The notes beneath the pieces are model-generated. The model searched no databases and was not told the origin of the DNA. It saw only the letters and a program-made list of their open reading frames with translations. A stretch of DNA of 10,807 nt from Halanaerobiaceae bacterium (lineage in GTDB: Bacteria > Bacillota > Halanaerobiia > Halanaerobiales > Halarsenatibacteraceae): positions 1 through 10,807 of the forward strand of contig PWHA01000069.1 in the NCBI GenBank assembly GCA_003554685.1, in the 5' to 3' direction. The position numbers and the translations under genes were made by a program. Of the stretch, positions 6,380 to 10,807 are shown piece by piece. Within the stretch, counting starts at the first letter, position 1. Every line of letters starts with the position of its first letter.

Positions 6380-7402
6380 GTGGAAAACGGCAAAATTGGA
6401 GTAGCAATTATTGGCTCCGGCAGAGCCGGAATGATTCATGCAAAAAACTATAAAAACAGGGTAGAGGATGCTGAACTGGTGGCGGTGATGGATCCTGATG
6501 AGAAAACTGCAAAACAGGCCAGCCAGAAGTTAGAACTAAATAATTATTATTTAGAGCTGGAAAACCTGTTGAATGATGAAAAAGTCGAAGTTGTGGTAGT
6601 GGCCACTCCTACTGCATATCATCGTGATATTGTAGTAAATGCAGCTCAGGCTGGTAAAGATATATTTTGCGAAAAACCAATGGCTATGAATGTAGCTGAA
6701 TGTGATGAAATGATTTCAGCAGTCAATGAAAATGGGATAAAATTACAGATCGGTTTTATGCGGAGATTTGCCGAAAGCTTTCGCAGTGCCAGAGAAGCTA
6801 TTGCTGAAGGAAAAATTGGCGAAGTGGTGATGGTTAAATCCAATACCCGGGGCCCCAGCACCCCAAAACGCTGGATGTATGATATTGAAAAGAGCAACGG
6901 CCCGCTGGCAGAAGTTAACAGTCATGATATTGATACCATAAGATGGTATACCGGGGGAGAATTTGAAACAATCTATGCCATTGGGGGAAATTATCGCTGC
7001 CCTGAAGCCAGGGAAGAATTTCCGGATTTTTATGATAATGTTCTCCTAACCGGTACTTTATCCAACGGCAAGCAGGGGTCTATTGATGGTGCTCAGGGAG
7101 TTGAATATGGCTACGATGCCAGAGTGGAAATCTTGGGCACCCGGGGCTGCATTTTCATTGGACAGGTTCATGAAAAGTCAATTACAGTTTGCAGTACCGA
7201 AGAGGGTATGACCAGGCCAATTATGACAAGCTGGACCAAACTTTTTCAGGAAGCTTATGTATATGAAGCAAGACATTTTATTGATTGCATTAAAAAAGAC
7301 AAAAAACCAGAAGTAACAGGAACTGATGGCAAAATGGCAGTTAAAGTAGGGGAGGCTGGCAATAAGTCAATAGTAGAGAACAGGATAGGTAAGCTGTCCT
7401 GA
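6380..7402 (+). CDS. Gfo/Idh/MocA-family NAD(P)-dependent oxidoreductase (inositol dehydrogenase-like)
   Basis: This is a cytoplasmic sugar or cyclitol dehydrogenase of 340 residues with the two-domain family layout. The N-terminal Rossmann fold has VAIIGSGRAGMIHAKNY (about 8-24, G-x-G-x-x-G). CEKPMAMN follows, with the catalytic lysine K99. The C-terminal sheet domain carries NSHDIDTIRWY, with H182 as the expected catalytic histidine. Inositol dehydrogenases usually have Asp four residues before this histidine; here it is Glu (E178 in LAEVNSH). Glu at this position appears to be normal for one subfamily but hints at a substrate other than myo-inositol. GTG start with a good ribosome binding site. 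The stop overlaps the ribosome binding site of the following dehydrogenase gene, 14 bases away, so the two are almost certainly translated from one message. Automated pipelines would probably call it inositol 2-dehydrogenase; I would not commit to that substrate. Confidence 0.92.
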   Translation: MENGKIGVAIIGSGRAGMIHAKNYKNRVEDAELVAVMDPDEKTAKQASQKLELNNYYLELENLLNDEKVEVVVVATPTAYHRDIVVNAAQAGKDIFCEKPMAMNVAECDEMISAVNENGIKLQIGFMRRFAESFRSAREAIAEGKIGEVVMVKSNTRGPSTPKRWMYDIEKSNGPLAEVNSHDIDTIRWYTGGEFETIYAIGGNYRCPEAREEFPDFYDNVLLTGTLSNGKQGSIDGAQGVEYGYDARVEILGTRGCIFIGQVHEKSITVCSTEEGMTRPIMTSWTKLFQEAYVYEARHFIDCIKKDKKPEVTGTDGKMAVKVGEAGNKSIVENRIGKLS

Positions 7403-7416
7403 GGAGGAATGAGAAA

Positions 7417-8370
7417 ATGAAAATACTGGTAACCCCTCGCTCATTTGCTTCAACATCGAAGGAACCTTTGAAAATTTTGCAGCAGAAAAATTATCAACTG
7501 GATTTGAATGAAACAGGAGAAAGGTATACTGAAGCTAAAATGAAAAAATTGATTGAAGATGTAGATGGAGTAATTGTAGGCACAGACCCCTTAACTTCGG
7601 AGGTTCTTCAGGAGGCCCAGCAGCTGAAAATAATTTCTAAATACGGAGTTGGGGTTGATAATATTGATCTAGATTTTGCCCGGCAAAATAATATCGCTGT
7701 GACCAATACTCCCGATGCTAATTCCCGCTCGGTGGCTGAACTGACTATTTGCTATCTTTTTGCCCTGTCCCGACGGATTGTGGAAGCAGATAAAAAAACG
7801 AAAAATTACTATCAGGGAAAGATAATTGGCAATACCCTTAATAAAAAGGTTCTGGGCATATTGGGCCTGGGAAAAATCGGCAGACAGGTAGCCCGTTTGG
7901 CACAGGGTTTAAATCTGCAGCTCATAGCATACGACATTGAAAGGGATCATGATTTTGCCAGAAAGCATGATATTGAATTTGTCGAGTTTACCGAACTTCT
8001 TGAAAGATCTGATTATATTAGCTGCAATGTGCCCTTAAATTCTGCTACCAGAAACATGATAGCTAAAGAGGAGATAGACAAAATCAAAGAGAATGCTTTC
8101 CTGATTAATACAGCTAGAAGCGAAGTTATAAATGAGGATTATTTAATTACTGCTTTAAAAAATGGCAAGCTGGCAGGAGCAGCCCTGGATGTCCAGACTC
8201 AAGAGACAATCGATAAAATTAATCAGCAGAGTGATATTAAAGATAAAATAATTTTGACTCCTCATATGGGAGCCCATACAGAAGAAGCTATTGAAAAAAT
8301 GGGTGTCCAGGCAGCTCAAAATCTGGTTGATTATTTTAACAATAAAGAACTGCAGTATCGAGTCGTATAG
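7417..8370 (+). CDS. D-2-hydroxyacid dehydrogenase (phosphoglycerate dehydrogenase-like)
   Basis: An NAD(P)-dependent 2-hydroxyacid/2-keto acid oxidoreductase of 317 residues. This is the short form without the ACT or regulatory domain of serine-pathway SerA enzymes. The Rossmann motif GLGKIGRQVARLA starts at about 150. The catalytic triad is complete: R234 in NTARSEVI, E263 after ALDVQ, and H283 in LTPHMGAH. SRSVAELT (around 105) is the conserved helix of the family. It uses a good ribosome binding site (GAGGAGG, 7401-7407) that overlaps the preceding stop codon. Members act on phosphoglycerate, glyoxylate/hydroxypyruvate, 2-ketogluconate, phosphoerythronate and others. In this cluster a sugar acid, such as 2-ketogluconate to gluconate or the reverse, fits better than serine synthesis. 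The exact substrate is not determined. It is the last gene before a 255-base gap. Confidence 0.92.
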   Translation: MKILVTPRSFASTSKEPLKILQQKNYQLDLNETGERYTEAKMKKLIEDVDGVIVGTDPLTSEVLQEAQQLKIISKYGVGVDNIDLDFARQNNIAVTNTPDANSRSVAELTICYLFALSRRIVEADKKTKNYYQGKIIGNTLNKKVLGILGLGKIGRQVARLAQGLNLQLIAYDIERDHDFARKHDIEFVEFTELLERSDYISCNVPLNSATRNMIAKEEIDKIKENAFLINTARSEVINEDYLITALKNGKLAGAALDVQTQETIDKINQQSDIKDKIILTPHMGAHTEEAIEKMGVQAAQNLVDYFNNKELQYRVV

Positions 8371-8480
8371 TTCTCCTATAATTGGTACTGCTTCAATACC
8401 GGGATTCTATAATTCAAAATTCAGTAGTTCTTTTAGTTTCTTTAACTTTGTTAACCTTTTAAGCTATTTATAATTTTTAT

Positions 8481-8510
8481 AATCATTTTTGCCCTAATCA
8501 TTTTTGCCCT
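8481..8510. repeat. 15-bp perfect tandem repeat in front of a promoter
   Basis: AATCATTTTTGCCCT occurs twice head to tail (8481-8495, 8496-8510), and a degenerate third relative, GATTTTGCTG, follows at 8514-8523. The array ends about 50 bases before the extended -10 element of the next gene, a position suited to an activator or cooperative repressor. Slippage duplication is the plain alternative. Confidence 0.85.
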
Positions 8511-8555
8511 GTTGATTTTGCTGCGGCATATACTTCTTTTAAATTCTTTCATATC

Positions 8556-8564
8556 TGTTATACT
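8556..8564 (+). promoter_or_regulatory. Extended -10 promoter for the shikimate dehydrogenase-like gene
   Basis: TGTTATACT reads as an extended -10 (TGn followed by TATACT, five of six to consensus). No good -35 is found; TTCTTT at 8534-8539 is poor and 19 bases away, as is often tolerated with an extended -10. A start near 8571 would give a leader of about 55 bases. Confidence 0.5.
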
Positions 8565-8625
8565 TTAACCATAATATAAGCTCAATTATTTAAACAGTTA
8601 TTGCAATCAGGAGGAAAAATAAACT

Positions 8626-9570
8626 ATGAAATTACCCCAACCCCCCCAAAATGAGGCCATGTATTTTATTGGAGTTACCACCGGAGATTCTAAAATCAAC
8701 AAGGTGTTCCCCCGCTGGGTCGAGATTTTAAATCTGGATGCAAAGCTGATAGGGATTGATCACAAAATTCATGATAAACCTGAATTCTATCGTAAGACTG
8801 TAAAATTCATCAAAGAGTATGAGCTGGCCCGCGGGGCTCTGGTTACCACCCATAAAATTGACTTATTTAATGCTGCCAGTGATTTGTTTGATTTCTTTGA
8901 CTACCATGCAGCTCTTCAGAATGAAGTATCCTGCATCTCCAAAATGAATGGCCAGCTGTTAGGCCAGGCCAAGGATCCTATAACCAGTGGGAGGGCTCTG
9001 GAAGACTTTGTGCCTCAAAATTTCTGGAGAGAGCATAATGGAGAAGTAATGATAATGGGAGCCGGCGGCAGCGCCAGGGCTATCAGCTCCTATCTCTTTG
9101 CTCCGGACCTGACAGCAGCGGAAAGACCTTCCCGTTTGATTATCAACAATAGGAGCAAGCCCCGGCTGGAAAAGTTTGAACGAATTTTTTCCCGCATCAA
9201 TTCCGATGTGAAAGTTGGGTATAACCTGACCCCGGAACCTGAGGATAATGATAGAGTACTGCAGCAGCTGAAGCCCTATTCTTTAATTGTCAATGCCACC
9301 GGCCTGGGCAAAGACAGACCTGGTTCTCCCCTGACTGATAACTGTGAATTTCCAGAAAACAGCATTGTCTGGGAGATTAATTATCGGGGAGACTTAAAAT
9401 TTCTGCAGCAGGGCCTGGACCAAAAGGAAGAGAAGAATTTAATTGTTGAAGATGGCTGGTGTTATTTTATTCATGGCTGGTCCGAACACATCAGCGAGGT
9501 TTTTGATCTGGAATTAACTGAGGAACTACTGGAAAAACTTGATCGGGCGGCAGCAGAGGTCCGCAAATAG
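8626..9570 (+). CDS. Divergent shikimate dehydrogenase-family oxidoreductase
   Basis: The 314-residue protein has the shikimate dehydrogenase (AroE/YdiB) two-domain architecture. Visible are GALVTTHKIDLF (about 70-81) with the catalytic lysine candidate K77, a Rossmann motif MGAGGSARAI (about 144-153), and IVNATGLGKDRPGSPL, the usual NAT-G-(M/L) loop. D117 sits where the catalytic Asp is expected, but the normal NTDxxG motif is replaced by AKDPITSG. The N-terminal S-x-S substrate clamp is also absent, replaced by GVTTGDSKIN. It is somewhat longer than AroE (about 270). The ribosome binding site CAGGAGG (8608-8614) supports the start. It lies behind its own promoter and next to the aldolase gene, with no aromatic-synthesis gene nearby. 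By inference it oxidises or reduces a cyclitol or sugar acid of the local pathway rather than shikimate. Family confidence is high; substrate is unknown. Confidence 0.85.
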   Translation: MKLPQPPQNEAMYFIGVTTGDSKINKVFPRWVEILNLDAKLIGIDHKIHDKPEFYRKTVKFIKEYELARGALVTTHKIDLFNAASDLFDFFDYHAALQNEVSCISKMNGQLLGQAKDPITSGRALEDFVPQNFWREHNGEVMIMGAGGSARAISSYLFAPDLTAAERPSRLIINNRSKPRLEKFERIFSRINSDVKVGYNLTPEPEDNDRVLQQLKPYSLIVNATGLGKDRPGSPLTDNCEFPENSIVWEINYRGDLKFLQQGLDQKEEKNLIVEDGWCYFIHGWSEHISEVFDLELTEELLEKLDRAAAEVRK

Positions 9571-9621
9571 CTTTTTCTGTGACTTCCTCAGCTCCTCAAC
9601 AAGCAAATTAAACAGTCGCTC

Positions 9622-9650
9622 TTGTATGATGCCTCTATATCAAATATAAT
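9622..9650 (+). promoter_or_regulatory. Probable promoter of the aldolase gene
   Basis: TTGTAT (9622-9627) and a perfect TATAAT (9645-9650) are separated by the ideal 17 bases. Transcription would begin near 9657, giving a very short leader that still contains the ribosome binding site TTGGAGGG (9663-9670). The aldolase may therefore be expressed independently as well as by read-through. Confidence 0.5.
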
Positions 9651-9679
9651 GATTTATCAATTTTGGAGGGATTATTTTT

Positions 9680-10324
9680 ATGGATAAAAAAGTAATTTTA
9701 TCAAAAATTGAAGAATCAGGGGTAGTGCCTGTTGTAAGGGCAAAAAATGCTGAACAGGCAGTAAAAATCTCTGAAGCTGTTAAAAAAGGTGGAATTAAAG
9801 TCATAGAAATAACCATGACTGTTCCCGGAGCGATTGAGGTAATAAAAGAGCTAACTGAAAAATACCGGGAAGACTCAGATATTATCTTTGGAGCAGGATC
9901 AGTGCTGGATGGAGAAACAGCCAGAAATGCTATTTTAGCGGGAGCTGAATTTGTCGTTGGCCCTGCCTTGGATAAAGAGATGATTAAGGTCGCTAATAGA
10001 TATCAAAAACCGGTAATTCCCGGAGCAATGACGCCCACTGAAGTGGTCCAAGCCATGGAAGCAGGTGCGGATGTGGTTAAAATCTTCCCGGCTGCTTTGT
10101 TTGGCCCCAAAATTATTAAGGCCATTAAGGGGCCAATACCTCAGGCCAGATTACTTCCGACCGGTGGCGTCAGTCATGACAATGTCAAAGAATGGTTTAA
10201 GGCCGGCAGTTTTGCTGTGGGAGCCGGCAGTGCCATAGTTAAAGGCGCTGAAGAGGGCGATTTTGAACAGGTCAGAGAAAACGCAGCAAAATTCGTTGAG
10301 CTGATCAATGAAGTCAGAAATTAA
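9680..10324 (+). CDS. eda: KDPG/KHG aldolase (2-keto-3-deoxy-6-phosphogluconate aldolase)
   Basis: This class I aldolase cleaves 2-keto-3-deoxy-6-phosphogluconate to pyruvate and glyceraldehyde 3-phosphate, the last step of the Entner-Doudoroff pathway. It often also splits 4-hydroxy-2-oxoglutarate. The 214 residues match the family. GVVPVVRA carries R20; E43 in VIEITMTVPGA matches the catalytic Glu; the Schiff-base lysine is K134 in DVVKIFPA, one residue from K133 of the E. coli enzyme; PVIPGAMTPTEV and LLPTGGV complete the barrel signatures. It has its own promoter and is followed by a strong terminator, so it closes the cluster. No 6-phosphogluconate dehydratase or KDG kinase is in the window, so the origin of its substrate is open. 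KDPGal (the galactose isomer) cleavage is a real alternative. Confidence 0.95.
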   Translation: MDKKVILSKIEESGVVPVVRAKNAEQAVKISEAVKKGGIKVIEITMTVPGAIEVIKELTEKYREDSDIIFGAGSVLDGETARNAILAGAEFVVGPALDKEMIKVANRYQKPVIPGAMTPTEVVQAMEAGADVVKIFPAALFGPKIIKAIKGPIPQARLLPTGGVSHDNVKEWFKAGSFAVGAGSAIVKGAEEGDFEQVRENAAKFVELINEVRN

Positions 10325-10346
10325 CTGACGTCAGGCCTGATAGGCC
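10325..10346. repeat. Three overlapping short palindromes after the aldolase stop
   Basis: CTGACGTCAG (10325-10334), TCAGGCCTGA (10331-10340) and the hairpin GGCCT-GAT-AGGCC (10334-10346) overlap immediately after the stop codon. The last can form a 5-bp GC-rich stem but no T run follows. The function is unknown. Confidence 0.7.
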
Positions 10347-10391
10347 GGATCAATAGGAAGAAACTTCATAAAAATCTAATGTCAAATAGAC

Positions 10392-10425
10392 AAAATCCCA
10401 CCGATGGCTTTGGTGGGATTTTTTC
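10392..10425. terminator. Strong intrinsic terminator, probably bidirectional
   Basis: AAAATCCCACC (10392-10402) pairs perfectly with GGTGGGATTTT (10412-10422) across a 9-base loop. A T-rich tail follows on the plus strand. Read on the minus strand the stem is followed by TTTTGTCTATTT, so it could also end the transcript of the converging membrane-protein gene. It lies 67 bases after the aldolase stop. Confidence 0.92.
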
Positions 10426-10461
10426 TTCATGAAATTCAACCAACGCCTATTTACATTGCCA

Positions 10462-10551
10462 TTAACGATATTTTTTCAATGCTTTAGATGGACGATTTGC
10501 AATAATAGGTGGCCAAATTTCCTCATTATCTGCTCTCTTATTACTATAAAA
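10462..10551 (-). pseudogene. Possible 3' remnant of an unidentified gene
   Basis: In the spacer between the terminator and the membrane-protein gene, one minus-strand frame is open for 29 codons between a stop at 10552-10554 and a stop at 10462-10464. The translation ends ADNEEIWPPIIANRPSKALK plus four residues. Its mix of charged residues and Trp/Pro looks more protein-like than AT-rich noise. No start codon or ribosome binding site is present and I do not recognise the family. Chance is a serious alternative. Confidence 0.2.
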
Positions 10552-10590
10552 CTACGGACTTAACATGTGTTTTGCCTGTATTTATCTGAC

Positions 10591-10807
10591 CTAATTTAAC
10601 ACTCCCGCCTCCTTTTTCTCAAGAGCAGTCACAATAATAGGAATCAAAACAATCTGGCTGATAATCCCCGGCAGACCGGTTACAATCCCCCCGCCAATAA
10701 TAATCAGCGGATTCTGAAACTCGATTAAGAGAGCAAAGGCCAGGGCATATACAATCCGTCCTGCCAGCATGGCAGTAATCAAACTTATCAGGATGTTAAA
10801 CTTTTGA
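10591..10807 (-). CDS. ECF transporter S component-like membrane protein, 5' end outside window
   Basis: The minus-strand frame is open from the window edge to a TAG at 10593-10591, so 71 C-terminal residues are visible. The TTG at 10782 is probably internal. The visible part has two hydrophobic helices: one around MLAGRIVYALAFALL and one around IIIGGGIVTGLPGIISQIVL, ending IPIIVTALEKKE. The G-L/I-P-G-I-I-x-Q-x-x-L-I-P pattern followed by a short charged tail recalls the last helix of substrate-binding S components of energy-coupling factor vitamin transporters. These sit in the cytoplasmic membrane and use a shared EcfAA'T module. The substrate is not determinable. It converges on the catabolic cluster and is probably unrelated to it. 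It could instead be another small polytopic membrane protein. Confidence 0.6.
   Translation of the reverse strand, partial: QKFNILISLITAMLAGRIVYALAFALLIEFQNPLIIIGGGIVTGLPGIISQIVLIPIIVTALEKKEAGVLN

Noticed and set aside
8291..8473. Small plus-strand reading frame overlapping the end of the hydroxyacid dehydrogenase
   Set aside because: Most of its first half lies inside the dehydrogenase gene in another frame; the remainder is low-complexity AT-rich translation; no ribosome binding site.
1..10807. CRISPR array, insertion sequence, tRNA or rRNA gene, toxin-antitoxin or phage defence genes
   Set aside because: No regularly spaced repeats, no transposase with terminal repeats, no recognisable tRNA or rRNA sequence, and every sizeable coding region is metabolic or transport-related.

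Overview
The window is ordinary bacterial chromosome, AT-rich, with tightly spaced same-strand genes, strong Shine-Dalgarno sequences and little spacer. The gene content points to an anaerobic Firmicute: a ferredoxin-linked tungsten aldehyde oxidoreductase, a cupin-type phosphoglucose isomerase, an ECF-type vitamin transporter subunit and AT-rich promoters. A member of the Halanaerobiales or a related fermentative clade is my best guess. This is inference from gene content and style, not from a marker gene.

Layout. (1) 1-713: the 3' part of a ribose-type sugar ABC transporter permease. (2) 714-1070: an AT-rich gap with a likely promoter and a possible operator. (3) 1071-8370: seven plus-strand genes that look like one or more operons: a tungsten aldehyde:ferredoxin oxidoreductase (AOR), a MoaD/ThiS-like protein, an FGGY carbohydrate kinase, a ureidoglycolate lyase-family (AllA-like) cupin, a cupin phosphoglucose isomerase, a Gfo/Idh/MocA dehydrogenase and a D-2-hydroxyacid dehydrogenase. 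(4) 8371-8625: a gap with a perfect 15-bp tandem repeat and an extended -10 promoter. (5) 8626-10324: a divergent shikimate dehydrogenase-family protein, then, behind its own likely promoter, a KDPG/KHG aldolase. (6) About 10392-10425: a strong intrinsic terminator, probably serving both strands. (7) 10591-10807: the minus-strand 3' end of an ECF transporter S component-like membrane protein.

How the genes may work together. Import (ABC permease), several NAD(P)-dependent oxidoreductases, a sugar kinase, a hexose-phosphate isomerase and a 2-keto-3-deoxy-6-phosphate aldolase together look like an oxidative, Entner-Doudoroff-style route for an unusual sugar, sugar acid or cyclitol, ending in pyruvate and a triose phosphate. 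The AOR would let an aldehyde-to-acid step reduce ferredoxin instead of NAD(P), and the MoaD-like protein would help build its pterin cofactor. No dehydratase that would make the aldolase substrate is present, and the substrate cannot be read from the sequence. Three members have unusual features. The shikimate dehydrogenase-like protein lacks the usual substrate-binding motifs, the Gfo/Idh protein has Glu where Asp is usual, and the AllA-like protein has no purine-catabolism neighbours. The most interesting possibility is an undescribed tungsten-dependent sugar or cyclitol catabolic pathway.
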